From Sphingomonadales bacterium (GTDB lineage: Bacteria > Pseudomonadota > Alphaproteobacteria > Sphingomonadales > Sphingomonadaceae), in assembly GCA_017302615.1 (NCBI GenBank), contig JAFLDB010000007.1:62001-126000 (forward strand): a stretch of 64,000 nucleotides of DNA, read 5' to 3'. The notes beneath the pieces are model-generated. The model did not search any database. It saw only the letters and a program-made list of their open reading frames with translations, and had not been told where the DNA came from. The position numbers and the translations under genes were made by a program. Shown here one piece after another: positions 28,820 to 38,621 of this stretch (position 1 is its first letter; the number at the start of each line of letters is the position of its first letter).

Positions 28820-30022
28820 TCAGGCGCCCTTTTCGGCGGGCGGCGCTTCGTAATTGTCTTCGGTCAGGTCAAGCCGCTCGATCCGCGGGGTGGCCTCGCG
28901 CGTGCGCAGGCGGGTCCCGGTCTCGTTGCCATCGCTGACCCGCGCGGTCAGGGTATAGCGCTCGATCATGTAGAAGCCGGGCGTGCGGTCGCCTTCCTCG
29001 GCCTTGAGCGGGGCATAAACCCGGCGGCCGATGTTGGCGAGCACGGGCTTGGCCCATTCGTCGCGGCCCGACGAGCGCAGGATTTCCACGTCGGAAACCT
29101 TGCCGTCGCGGCCGATCCAGAAGCCGATATCGACCCACTGGCCATAGGCATTGGTGGAAACCCGGGTCCACGAAGGCGGGGCGGCCTGTCCATCGGCCAC
29201 CACGCTCTGGTTGTCCTGGCGCACCAGCGGTTCGCTATAGAGCAGGACCGGCCGGTTGACCCCGCCGCGCGAGGCGAATTCCTTGACCAGTTCGTCGGTC
29301 GAGCCTGACGATCCGTGCTTGCGATCGGTCCGGGCGCGCAGCACCTTGGCGGCCAGCACGAATTCCTCGCCGCCGGGCAGCGGATTGTCGATCAGCAGCG
29401 ACAGGCGCTTGTCCAGTTCCTTGCGGTTGGCCGGGGTCGGCTCGGCATCGAAGCGGATCCGCGCGACCGTGGCCAGGCGGAAGCGGGCAAAGCTGGCCAC
29501 GCGGTACTGCTTGGCGGCCAGCGCGCGCTTTTCCACATCGCGGTAGATCCGTTCGGCCTCATCCGGGAAGCCCAGCTTGGCCCGGCTGTCGCCCACTTCG
29601 ATATCGGCCACCAGGGTGCGGAAATCGTCGTCGCCGAAGCTGTCACGCAGGGTGTTGCGCATGTCGAGCGTGGACAGCTGGTACTGGCGGCCTTCGCCCA
29701 TGTGCTCGGCCACCCGGCCATTGGCCCGGAACAGGTCCGATACCGGCAGCGGATAGGCCTTGGCATGCTTCCGATTGCGGCCGATCGAGGCGTTAAGCGT
29801 GCGCTGGGCGGTCTTGTAATCGCCGGCCACGAACAGGTTCTCGGCATGGGCAACGCTGGCCTTGATATCCTCGTCCGGCGGGCAGTTCCGCTTGAGGCAG
29901 GCTTCGAGGTCAGCCGCCGTTTCCGAAAGCGGTTTGCCCTGGACAACGATGTCCTGGGCCATGGCCGGGGCTGAGACGGCCAGGGCGGCAGTGGCGATAA
30001 GCAGGCTGGTCAACTTGCGCAC
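28820..30022 (-). CDS. Periplasmic protein with TonB-like C-terminal domain
   Basis: About 400 residues from a GTG with GGAGG eight bases upstream. The signal peptide ends APAMAQ; the mature start DIVVQGKPLSETAADLEACLKRN resembles the DIVVTG starts of TonB receptors. A helical middle (about 50-230, TPR-like: AHAENLFVAGDYKTAQRTLNASIG, LGFPDEAERIYRDVEKRAL) precedes a C-terminal fold (GQWVDIGFWIGRDGKVSDVEILRSSG, ANIGRRVYAPL) like the TonB C-terminal domain. It has no membrane anchor beyond the signal, so it is not a classical TonB. It converges with the ABA4-like gene. Function unknown. Confidence 0.72.
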   Translation of the reverse strand: MRKLTSLLIATAALAVSAPAMAQDIVVQGKPLSETAADLEACLKRNCPPDEDIKASVAHAENLFVAGDYKTAQRTLNASIGRNRKHAKAYPLPVSDLFRANGRVAEHMGEGRQYQLSTLDMRNTLRDSFGDDDFRTLVADIEVGDSRAKLGFPDEAERIYRDVEKRALAAKQYRVASFARFRLATVARIRFDAEPTPANRKELDKRLSLLIDNPLPGGEEFVLAAKVLRARTDRKHGSSGSTDELVKEFASRGGVNRPVLLYSEPLVRQDNQSVVADGQAAPPSWTRVSTNAYGQWVDIGFWIGRDGKVSDVEILRSSGRDEWAKPVLANIGRRVYAPLKAEEGDRTPGFYMIERYTLTARVSDGNETGTRLRTREATPRIERLDLTEDNYEAPPAEKGA

Positions 30023-30134
30023 GGGCAGTCCTCCGAAATGTCGGAGCACGGGCTAACCGCCTATCGGCAAAGGACAAGCGGGCAATCGACGAACGGCCAA
30101 GCCGCGCCCGACCAGCGACGCGCAGGGCGAACCG

Positions 30135-30266
30135 CTACTTGATGACGCGTTCACCTGCCTCGCCAACCGACTGGATGTCGCGGCCCACGCCCTTGACGGT
30201 GTTGCAGGCGGCGCTGGTCAGGACGATGCCTGCCGCAGCCACAGCGATCACGATCTTGCGAACCAA
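30135..30266 (-). CDS. Entericidin A/B family lipoprotein (too short for usual gene calls)
   Basis: 43 residues: MVRKIVIAVAAAGIVLTSAAC is a lipoprotein signal, followed by NTVKGVGRDIQSVGEAGERVIK. The NTVKGVGRDIQ core is the entericidin signature. AGGAG stands six bases before the TTG start. Entericidins are small membrane lipoproteins originally described as an antidote/toxin pair in enteric bacteria; alphaproteobacterial ones are usually single and envelope-stress related. It is alone here, between the TonB-domain gene and a DMT transporter. Confidence 0.82.
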   Translation of the reverse strand: MVRKIVIAVAAAGIVLTSAACNTVKGVGRDIQSVGEAGERVIK

Positions 30267-30347
30267 AGGACTCTCCTTTCGAAGTCTCTGACGGGAGAGT
30301 GCCGGTTTGCACTGCTCGGAACAAGGCCGCGCCGGACGGCAGGCCGC

Positions 30348-31253
30348 TTATTCCGCGCTATTGGTCGCGGTAGGCGCAAGGCGGCGGTGATGCAGGTGCT
30401 CGCGCCAGGCGATCACCGCGCCGGCCACGATGATCAGCGGTGCGCCCAGCCACAGCGAGGAAGGCGGCACCTCGTTCCAGATCAGCCAGCCAAACAGGGT
30501 GGCCCAGACCAGCGAGGAATAGTCCATCACGCTGACACTGGCGACCTGGCCATAGCGCAGCGCCGCGGTCAGCAGCAGCTGGCCCACCAGCCCAAGCACA
30601 CCGCCGGTGGCCAGCAGAAACCACTGCCATGGTGTGTGGGCGCTGGCGAAGAAGGGCAGGGCCAGCGCCAGTACCGGGGTGGAAAAAACCGCGAACCAGA
30701 ACACGATCGACAGCGATTCCTCGGTCCGCCCCAGATCGCGCACCTGGATCGAGATCAATGCCACCATCAGTCCCGCGCCAAGGCCCACCGCCGCGCCCAG
30801 TGGCGGAATGACCGCATGGCCGGGCTGCGTGATGATCACGATCCCGGCGAAGCCCAGCAGCACGGCCAGCCAGCGCACCGGCCCGGCCCGTTCCTTCAGC
30901 AGCAGGGCCGAGAGGATCACGGCAAAGACGGGGGTGGTGAAACCGAAGGTGGTCGCCACGGCCAGCGGCAGCAGCAGCGGCGCGCCAAAGGTGAAGAACA
31001 TGCCGGTCAGGCCCAGCATCGCTCGGCGGCCATGATCGGGCAGGCGCCGGGTTTTCAGGCGGCTCCACTGACCGCGCGCGGCCACCCAGGCCAGGATCAG
31101 CAGACCGGGGATGAGCTGCCGCCAGAACAGGATTTCCGGCAGGGCCACGCCGGTTTCGGCCGTGACCTTGACCACCATGACCAGCGTCGACAGCAGCACG
31201 ACTGCCAGCAGGCGCAGGCCAAGGGCGTAAAGCGGCTTCTGGACAGGTTCCAC
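30348..31253 (-). CDS. DMT-superfamily (EamA) transporter
   Basis: 301 residues with ten predicted membrane helices arranged as two EamA repeats (ALGLRLLAVVLLSTLVMVVKV... and WQWFLLATGGVLGLVGQLLLTAALRYGQ). GMFFTFGAPLLLPLAVATTFGFTTPVFAVILSALLLKERAGPVRW is the RhaT/EamA end of the first repeat. Likely a metabolite exporter; substrate not deducible. A second member lies at 38622-39521. Confidence 0.88.
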   Translation of the reverse strand: MEPVQKPLYALGLRLLAVVLLSTLVMVVKVTAETGVALPEILFWRQLIPGLLILAWVAARGQWSRLKTRRLPDHGRRAMLGLTGMFFTFGAPLLLPLAVATTFGFTTPVFAVILSALLLKERAGPVRWLAVLLGFAGIVIITQPGHAVIPPLGAAVGLGAGLMVALISIQVRDLGRTEESLSIVFWFAVFSTPVLALALPFFASAHTPWQWFLLATGGVLGLVGQLLLTAALRYGQVASVSVMDYSSLVWATLFGWLIWNEVPPSSLWLGAPLIIVAGAVIAWREHLHHRRLAPTATNSAE

Positions 31254-31275
31254 CGCTTCGCTCTAACGGCAGGGA

Positions 31276-31503
31276 ATGGACTGGCAAGCAACGATCAGCG
31301 AATGGCTCGATCTGGCCTGGGTGCGATCCGCCCTGCTGGCCTTTGCCCTGGTCTGTCTGGCAGTAGTGGCGTGGCGCGGAGACCGGCGGCGGATGACCCG
31401 CAGCGATGCCGATGCCGTCGGCGTGATGCCGTGGCGCGACATCGCCTTCTGGTCGGCCTTCGCGGCGTTCCTGGTGGCGGTGTTCGGGGTCTACTTCGTC
31501 TGA
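31276..31503 (+). CDS. Small two-helix membrane protein
   Basis: 75 residues. Two hydrophobic segments (VRSALLAFALVCLAVVAW, IAFWSAFAAFLVAVFGVYFV) are separated by an arginine-rich loop (RGDRRRMTRSDADAVGVMPWRD). It lies divergent from the DMT gene with 22 bp between starts and converges with cpaF. No family recognised. The sequence has normal GC-rich codon use, so it looks like a real gene, but evidence is limited. Confidence 0.55.
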   Translation: MDWQATISEWLDLAWVRSALLAFALVCLAVVAWRGDRRRMTRSDADAVGVMPWRDIAFWSAFAAFLVAVFGVYFV

Positions 31504-31513
31504 GCCGCGAGGT

Positions 31514-33046
<1,533 letters not shown>

Positions 33047-33105
33047 ATTCCCACAATCCCCCGAATTCGGACCGTCAATCTGCCCTCGGTATGGCTACCG
33101 GAAGG

Positions 33106-33126
33106 CTTATTCGGATGGTGAATAAG
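33106..33126. repeat. Inverted repeat between glycosyltransferase stop and cpaF start
   Basis: CTTATTC (33106-33112) and GAATAAG (33120-33126) form a perfect 7-bp stem with a 7-base loop in an AT-rich pocket. It lies 60 bp upstream of cpaF and 20 bp beyond the end of the minus-strand glycosyltransferase gene is on its other side. It could be an operator for cpaF; the weak stem and absent T-tract argue against a terminator. Confidence 0.35.
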
Positions 33127-33146
33127 TCGGAAACTTTGAATATTTC

Positions 33147-34232
33147 CTAATGCCCGGCGCAAAAGTCGTCCTGGCCGCGATAGACCGCCAGCATCCGTTC
33201 GGCGACGCGCGGCCAGCGGAAATCCGCCGCCGTGCGGGCCAGCGCACCCGCGATGAAGGTCCGGCGCCGGTCGCGATCCCATTGAAGGACATCGTTAATT
33301 TTATCGCACCAGGCCTGCGGCTGGCCGGACGGAACGAGAATCCCGGTCACCCCGTCGACAATCGCGGAAGGGAGCCCGCCGCAGTCCGCCGCCAGCACCA
33401 CGCCGCCGGCCGCGGCCGCTTCGGTGGCGACGAGGCCAAAGCCTTCGAACTCGCCATTGGCCGGCTCGATATTGGGGACGATCACGCAGGTCGCGGCGCG
33501 GTAGGCGCGGGCCAGCTCCGCCTGATCCAGCGGGCCCAGAAAGCGCACCCGGGGATGATCGAGCGCGGCGGCCTCGGCCGGGTCGATCGCGGTGCCGGCG
33601 ACGTGGAGTTCCAGCCCCTCGGGCAGCAGCGGCAGGACATGGCGGATGAACCAGCCGCAGCCCTTGCGCTCCACCAGCCGCCCGGCGAACAGCAGGTGCG
33701 GCGCGGGCGCGCTCTCGGCCACTTCGCCGGTCATGTCGGTGGCCAGCGGAACCACACAGGTATTGCGCCAGCCGCACTGGCGGGCCGCCGCTGCGGTCGC
33801 GGCGGAATTGGCCACGACTTTCGCCTGCCCCAGCAACCGCGCACCCAGTTTCAGGTAAGCGCCATAGGCCCGGCCTTTCAGCCCGCCCCGGCGCGGATAG
33901 GAGACGTCGGTGCCGTGGGCGGCCAGCACGATCCGGGTATCACCGCGCCGCAGCAGGGCGAAAAGACCCAGCGGCCACAGCGCCATATCGCCCAGCTGCA
34001 GCACCTGCGGCGCGCGCCCACGGCCCAGGTAGCGGCGCAGCACGGTGAACGGAAAAGCCAGCAAGGCCAGCGCGCCGGGCGGGTGGCCGTTGCCCTTGCC
34101 GGGCAGCGCCACCACTTCGACCGGCGCGAGCGTGGCCAGGCTTTCCGACAGGCGGTGCGACCACGTCTCCATCCCCCCGATCGCGGGCGCCCACTTGCGG
34201 GTCACGAACAGGATATCAGGGGCACCGGCCAT
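33147..34232 (-). CDS. Glycosyltransferase family 4 (GT-B)
   Basis: 361 residues. N-terminal ILFVTRKWAPAIGGMETWSHRLSESLA and C-terminal LLFAGRLVERKGCGWFIRHVLPLLPEG are GT4 Rossmann domains. The donor-binding EX7E motif appears as EGFGLVATE after NGEFEGFG. It transfers a nucleotide-activated sugar to an unknown acceptor. Last gene of a five-gene minus-strand set with a GT2 synthase, a membrane GT, a flippase-like protein and a methyltransferase; this suggests cell-surface glycan or glycolipid assembly. Confidence 0.9.
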   Translation of the reverse strand: MAGAPDILFVTRKWAPAIGGMETWSHRLSESLATLAPVEVVALPGKGNGHPPGALALLAFPFTVLRRYLGRGRAPQVLQLGDMALWPLGLFALLRRGDTRIVLAAHGTDVSYPRRGGLKGRAYGAYLKLGARLLGQAKVVANSAATAAAARQCGWRNTCVVPLATDMTGEVAESAPAPHLLFAGRLVERKGCGWFIRHVLPLLPEGLELHVAGTAIDPAEAAALDHPRVRFLGPLDQAELARAYRAATCVIVPNIEPANGEFEGFGLVATEAAAAGGVVLAADCGGLPSAIVDGVTGILVPSGQPQAWCDKINDVLQWDRDRRRTFIAGALARTAADFRWPRVAERMLAVYRGQDDFCAGH

Positions 34233-34238
34233 GGTGAA

Positions 34239-34910
34239 TCAGACCCGCGCCTCGATCCACAGCCGGGCGCGCAGGCACTTGCCGATCAGCGGCAGGCGGC
34301 TCAACGGATGCAGCCATTTCAGTACGTTGTAATGGGCAATGTAGCTGAGCCGGATCCCTTCGCGCGGGAACCCGGCCTTGACCAGCAGTTCGACCGTTTC
34401 CGGCCCATTGCGCACCGCGACGTGCTCCGGAAACTGCGGCAGCACACCGCGGTCCTTGGCCCGTTCCATGAAGAAATCGCCGTTGGGGGTGTGCAGGTAA
34501 AGCGTCCCGCCCGGAGCCAGCGCGGCGCGGATCGCGGCATAGATCGGCACGGCCAGGTCGTCGGTAACGTGCTCGGAAAAGTCGAGCGTTGCGGCGGCAT
34601 CGAACGCGGCGGGATGGCGCTGGCAAAAGGCAATGATGTCATCGCAATGGAAACGGTAGTTGGCGCAGCTCTCCCGCTCGGCCCAGGCATTGGCCGAGGC
34701 AATGAAATCGGGCGAGAAATCGACCCCGTCATAGCTGCCCGGGCGCGGCCCCAGCGCGTGGAGCAGCATCCCGTTGCCGCAGGCAAAGTCCGCCAGCCGC
34801 GCATCCGGCGCCAGCTTCATCCGCCGGGCGAGGCTGGCCACCCGGTCAATCGGCTTGGCATTATAGCGTTCGACATAGTCGCCGCTGTGCAGGGCAATGG
34901 CGTCGCTCAT
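34239..34910 (-). CDS. Class I SAM-dependent methyltransferase
   Basis: 223 residues. Motif I ADFACGNGMLLHALGP (DxACGxG type), motif II YDGVDFSPDFIASANAWA, and GGTLYLHTPNGDFFMERAKD. Its C-terminal part (LKWLHPLSRLPLIGKCLRARLWIEARV) is hydrophobic-basic and may lie against the membrane. The resemblance is to the bifunctional UbiG-like or glycan methyltransferases, so it may cap or modify the glycan made by its neighbours. Its start overlaps the stop of the flippase-like gene. Confidence 0.85.
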   Translation of the reverse strand: MSDAIALHSGDYVERYNAKPIDRVASLARRMKLAPDARLADFACGNGMLLHALGPRPGSYDGVDFSPDFIASANAWAERESCANYRFHCDDIIAFCQRHPAAFDAAATLDFSEHVTDDLAVPIYAAIRAALAPGGTLYLHTPNGDFFMERAKDRGVLPQFPEHVAVRNGPETVELLVKAGFPREGIRLSYIAHYNVLKWLHPLSRLPLIGKCLRARLWIEARV

Positions 34911-35803
34911 CGGCTCTCCGGAAGGCTGCTGCGGGCGCTGCGCAGTTCAAGGAAGGGGGCAAGGATAGCGGTTCCCAGGAACTGGGTCACCCGGTTGACC
35001 GCAAGGGCGAGGAAGGCGCTTTCGGGCGAAGCCTGAACGGCACGGGCCATCAGCGCGCCCAGTGCCTCGCTGACCCCAAGTCCGCCCGGAACCAGCGATG
35101 AAGCCGATCCGGCAATCGCCGCGAGGACATAGGGAAAGGTCGCGGCTAACGGCAGGGCAGCCTTGACCACGGCGAAAGCCAGCCATAGCCGCAATGCGGC
35201 AAGGCCAAGGCCGAGCAGGCGGTGGGCCAGAGTCCAGCCGGCGTTGGCGATTCCTCCCAGCCGCGCGACATGAGCCAGTGCGCCCAAGGCAACCAGCGCA
35301 CCAACACTCAACAGCGCCCAACCGGCCAGCGGCGCGGAAGACAGCAGGATGATGCCCGCAGCCACGGCAGCAAGCGCAATCCACAGCAGTGCCGTGCCGA
35401 TCACCAGCGCAGCGCTGCGACCGGCCGGTGCTCCCGCCCCGACCAATGCAGCGGCGCGGACAATGGCTCCGCCGGGCAGCGGCAGGGCCTCGGCCATCTG
35501 CGCGCGGGCCGATGCGCGCATGGCCTCGACCAGGCCCAGCCGCACCCCGGCCGTGCGGGCCAGCAGGCTGAGCGAAACCGCGCTGTAAGTCAGCGTGACG
35601 AAGCCCATGCCGAGCGTCAGCAGGGCCAGCGCGGTCAGATCGAGCTGGGCCAGCGAAAGGCCAAGCCCGAGGAACGACCAGACCGTCCCCGCCAGAAACA
35701 GCACCAGCGCCGCCGCCACGATCGGCCCGCGCCAGCGCGTCAGAGCGGCGCGCAGCGGCGCGGCCATGGCGGCAATGCGGGAGAGGGGAGCGGGAAGGTC
35801 CAT
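34907..35803 (-). CDS. Lysylphosphatidylglycerol synthase TM-like (UPF0104/AglD) membrane protein
   Basis: About 298 residues, eight membrane helices. The final segment SSLVPGGLGVSEALGALMARA followed by RVTQFLG matches the PGGxGxxE block of the LPG-synthetase TM (DUF2156-less, AglD-like) family, which includes proteins implicated in lipid-linked sugar transfer or flipping. ATG 35803; the open frame continues upstream only as a shadow. Coupled to the methyltransferase gene by ATGA overlap. Confidence 0.82.
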   Translation of the reverse strand: MDLPAPLSRIAAMAAPLRAALTRWRGPIVAAALVLFLAGTVWSFLGLGLSLAQLDLTALALLTLGMGFVTLTYSAVSLSLLARTAGVRLGLVEAMRASARAQMAEALPLPGGAIVRAAALVGAGAPAGRSAALVIGTALLWIALAAVAAGIILLSSAPLAGWALLSVGALVALGALAHVARLGGIANAGWTLAHRLLGLGLAALRLWLAFAVVKAALPLAATFPYVLAAIAGSASSLVPGGLGVSEALGALMARAVQASPESAFLALAVNRVTQFLGTAILAPFLELRSARSSLPESR

Positions 35804-35808
35804 CGCGC

Positions 35809-37482
35809 TCAGAAATCCTTGAACGGGATGTCGGCGGGAGGCGGGGAAAGCGGTTGCGGCAGGTCCTTGCCCCAACGCAGTTCGGTTTCGCCGCCGGTCA
35901 GCGGGGCAAAGCGGTGGCTGCCCTTGGCCAGCCGGATGACAGCGCCCGGGCGCACCGACAGTCCGTCGATCAGGGCGGCTTCGCCCAGCAGGGTATAGTC
36001 CCCGGCGGCGTGAATGGTGAACTCGCGCGGCGCGCTGCCGGCGGCAAAGCGCTGCCCGGCCAGCCAGATCGGCCCCCAGTGCTGGACATAACCTTCGCGC
36101 AGGGCCTTGGCATCGTCCGGCAGGATTTCCCACGCCGGACCCCCGGGCGACTGGTTGCGGACCAGGACATCGTTGTTGGCCAGCAGCAGCGGCACGTTCA
36201 GCCGGGCCATGGCGGCCCGGTAATTCTCCGTCTCGCCATTGCGGTAACGGGTCTGGCCCCAGGTGCTCATGAAGGCATTGGCCTTGGGGAAGGGCGCAAC
36301 CATTCCGGCAAAATCGAAATAGGCCGCCGGCTGCGGGAACAGGCGGTGGACTTCGCGCAGCACCGCCTGCTGATCGGCCAGCACCGCGCGCGGAGTGACG
36401 GCGGACAGGACCACGCAGGCCAGTGCCGCGATCCCGGCCAGGCTGCGCGCACCGTAACGCTGCGCCAGCCAGGCGATCCCCGGCAGGATGCCGATGGCGA
36501 CCGGGGCAAGGATGAAGGCATAGAAATAGGGAAAGGCGTTGCGATAGAACACGACGCTGGCGAGCGGCAGAATCAGTCCGGCCAGCATCAGCCGGGGCAA
36601 GGCCTTGTCCTTTGCCAGCCGGGCAAGGGAAACAGCCAGCGCCAAGGCAAAGACCGGCGCGGTGCCGATCATCAGCAACAGGTAATGCCAGCGCGGAAAC
36701 AGCCCTTCGGCCAGCAGCATCGATTGCGAGGCCTTGACCGTGCTGGCCGCGCTGCCGGTCGGGGCAGGGGCCGCACCAAGGCTGGCCCACCACACCAGCA
36801 GGCCGAACAGCGCGGCGGCAAGCGCCAGGCTGGTGGCGAGTCTTGCGGTCAATGCCCGGGGCGCGGGATCGTCGCGCAGCCGCTGCCAGGCGATGGCGGC
36901 AAAGGCCGGGGCGAACAGCACCGCCTTGATTGTGGCAAAGCCCCCCAGCGCCAGCAGCACGGCCAGGGCGGCCAGCGCTTTCCCATCGAGCCGGCTGGCG
37001 GCCAGCAGCCACAGCGCGCCCATCAGCAGCGCGGTAACCAGCGGATCGGCCCGGAACGAAAAACCGTGCTGGAACACGAACCCGGCAGAGAGGTACAGCA
37101 GCGGAGCCAGCACCGCGATCCGGTCTTCGGCAAAGCGGCGGGCGAGGGCGTAAATCGCAGCAAGCGTGAACAGTTCGAAACCGAACATCACCAGCCGGGT
37201 GACCCGGATCTGGCCGATTTCCCCGAGCGGCAGCGCCGCAACCCAGCCGAGCAGGCGCACGTGCAGCACCTGCAGCACTTCGCTGAGCCGCCCCTGACCC
37301 AGCGCATGGGCCAGGCTGAGGTGATAGAACTCGTCCCAGTTGACCGGGCGGTTCAGCACCAGTTCCAGCTGCAGCAGCAGGATCGCGGCCAGTGCGGCCA
37401 GCACAAAAACGAGTTCGCCCCGCACCATGGCGGGGCTGGCCGGCTCGGGCAGGCGGATCCGGTCGGGCCGGATCCCGCTCAT
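35809..37482 (-). CDS. Polytopic membrane glycosyltransferase (GT39/ArnT-like)
   Basis: About 557 residues: about ten membrane helices plus a soluble C-terminal periplasmic domain (residues about 400-557, ending PPPADIPFKDF). The first periplasmic loop has NWDEFYHLSLAHALGQGRL, with the acidic DE pair used by C-type glycosyltransferases that take polyprenyl-phosphate sugars. Start ATG 37482 overlaps the GT2 stop. The GT2 partner probably supplies the polyprenyl-phosphate sugar. Acceptor not known. Confidence 0.78.
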   Translation of the reverse strand: MSGIRPDRIRLPEPASPAMVRGELVFVLAALAAILLLQLELVLNRPVNWDEFYHLSLAHALGQGRLSEVLQVLHVRLLGWVAALPLGEIGQIRVTRLVMFGFELFTLAAIYALARRFAEDRIAVLAPLLYLSAGFVFQHGFSFRADPLVTALLMGALWLLAASRLDGKALAALAVLLALGGFATIKAVLFAPAFAAIAWQRLRDDPAPRALTARLATSLALAAALFGLLVWWASLGAAPAPTGSAASTVKASQSMLLAEGLFPRWHYLLLMIGTAPVFALALAVSLARLAKDKALPRLMLAGLILPLASVVFYRNAFPYFYAFILAPVAIGILPGIAWLAQRYGARSLAGIAALACVVLSAVTPRAVLADQQAVLREVHRLFPQPAAYFDFAGMVAPFPKANAFMSTWGQTRYRNGETENYRAAMARLNVPLLLANNDVLVRNQSPGGPAWEILPDDAKALREGYVQHWGPIWLAGQRFAAGSAPREFTIHAAGDYTLLGEAALIDGLSVRPGAVIRLAKGSHRFAPLTGGETELRWGKDLPQPLSPPPADIPFKDF

Positions 37483-38477
37483 GCGCGGCGTTTCCTTTCG
37501 GCCGGTTCGGCTGCTGGCGGCGCTTCCAGTTCGGTCAGCCGGTCTTCCAGCCGCCGCACGTGGGACAGCGTCTTCTCCAGCAGCTTGCGGTTGGCGCCGA
37601 TCAGTTCGGCCAGCACGCCCATCAACCCGGTCAGCACGCCCAGCACCAGCAGCGATCCGCCCAGCACCAGCGACTGGACATGGCCCTGGCCGTCGCCACT
37701 GGCCCAGAACCACAGGAACCGGACAATCGGCGCAAGTCCAACCAGCGATACCAGCCCGCCGATCACGACAAAGGTGCGCAGCGGATTGTAGGTGGCATAG
37801 GCCCGCGCCATGGTCATCAACTGGCGCGAGATGAACTGCGGGATCGAAGTGAACAGCCGCGACGGGCGCAGCGTCGCATTGGTCCGCACCGGCACGCTGA
37901 CGATCTTGAACCGCTTGCGCCCGGCCTGGATCAGCATGTCGGTGGTATAGGAAAATTCGGTAGTGATCGTGATGCGCTGCGCCGCCGCGCGCGACAGGGC
38001 GCGAAACCCGCTGACCGCGTCGGTCACTTCGGTGCGGGACAGGCTGCGCACCACAGCGCTGCCGAGCCGCTGGAGCAAGCGCTTGAACGGGCCGAAATGG
38101 GCGTTTTCGCCCACGCCGCGATCACCGATCACCAGGTCCGCCTCGTGCGCGACAATCGGCGCGACCAGTTTGGCGATGTCTTCCCCGGCATATTGGCCGT
38201 CGGCATCGGTGTTGACGATGATATCGGCCCCGGCGGCCAGCGCGGTATCGATCCCGCTCTGGAACGCGGCGGCAAGCCCCCGGTTGCGGCGGTGGCGAAC
38301 TACGTGATGAACGCCGAAGCGGCGGGCGACATCGGCCGTGCCATCGTCGCTGCCATCATCGATCACCAGGATTTCGATCGTGTCGACCCCCGGCAGGCGG
38401 CGGGGCAGGGCCACCAGCGTATCGGGCAGGCTTTCGGCCTCGTTGAAGCACGGGATCTGGATGATCAGCTTGGTCAC
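37479..38477 (-). CDS. Glycosyltransferase family 2 (dolichol-phosphate-mannose synthase-like)
   Basis: 332 residues. The GT-A domain has IIQIPCFNEAESLPDTLVALP, VIDDGSDDGT, and the DxD-type NTDADGQY (with GEDIAKLVAPI). Two C-terminal membrane helices (TFVVIGGLVSLVGLAPIVRFLWFW and LVLGGSLLVLGVLTGLMGVLAELIG) and a coiled-coil-like tail (LLEKTLSHVRRLEDRLTELE). It likely makes a polyprenyl-phosphate sugar at the membrane for the downstream C-type GT. First gene of the five-gene glycan operon. Confidence 0.9.
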   Translation of the reverse strand: MTKLIIQIPCFNEAESLPDTLVALPRRLPGVDTIEILVIDDGSDDGTADVARRFGVHHVVRHRRNRGLAAAFQSGIDTALAAGADIIVNTDADGQYAGEDIAKLVAPIVAHEADLVIGDRGVGENAHFGPFKRLLQRLGSAVVRSLSRTEVTDAVSGFRALSRAAAQRITITTEFSYTTDMLIQAGRKRFKIVSVPVRTNATLRPSRLFTSIPQFISRQLMTMARAYATYNPLRTFVVIGGLVSLVGLAPIVRFLWFWASGDGQGHVQSLVLGGSLLVLGVLTGLMGVLAELIGANRKLLEKTLSHVRRLEDRLTELEAPPAAEPAERKRRA

Positions 38478-38621
38478 AATGGCCCCATTCGCAAGCCCGG
38501 CGCGTCAAGCCGGTTGGTTAGGGGTTGTTAAGCATGACTGTTTAACAGCGGGTAAACCTTCCCACCCCCCTTGGCGCGTCCGGCTCAGCTTCCTAGAGGC
38601 AGGGGCAGGAGGGACCAGCAC

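Noticed and set aside
35854..37791. 645-codon plus-strand open frame
   Set aside because: Antisense to the membrane glycosyltransferase; low-complexity Gln/Arg/Gly composition typical of shadow frames.
38522..38560. CtrA binding site before the DMT transporter
   Set aside because: Two TTAA cores are present but 10 bases apart; the known spacing is 7.
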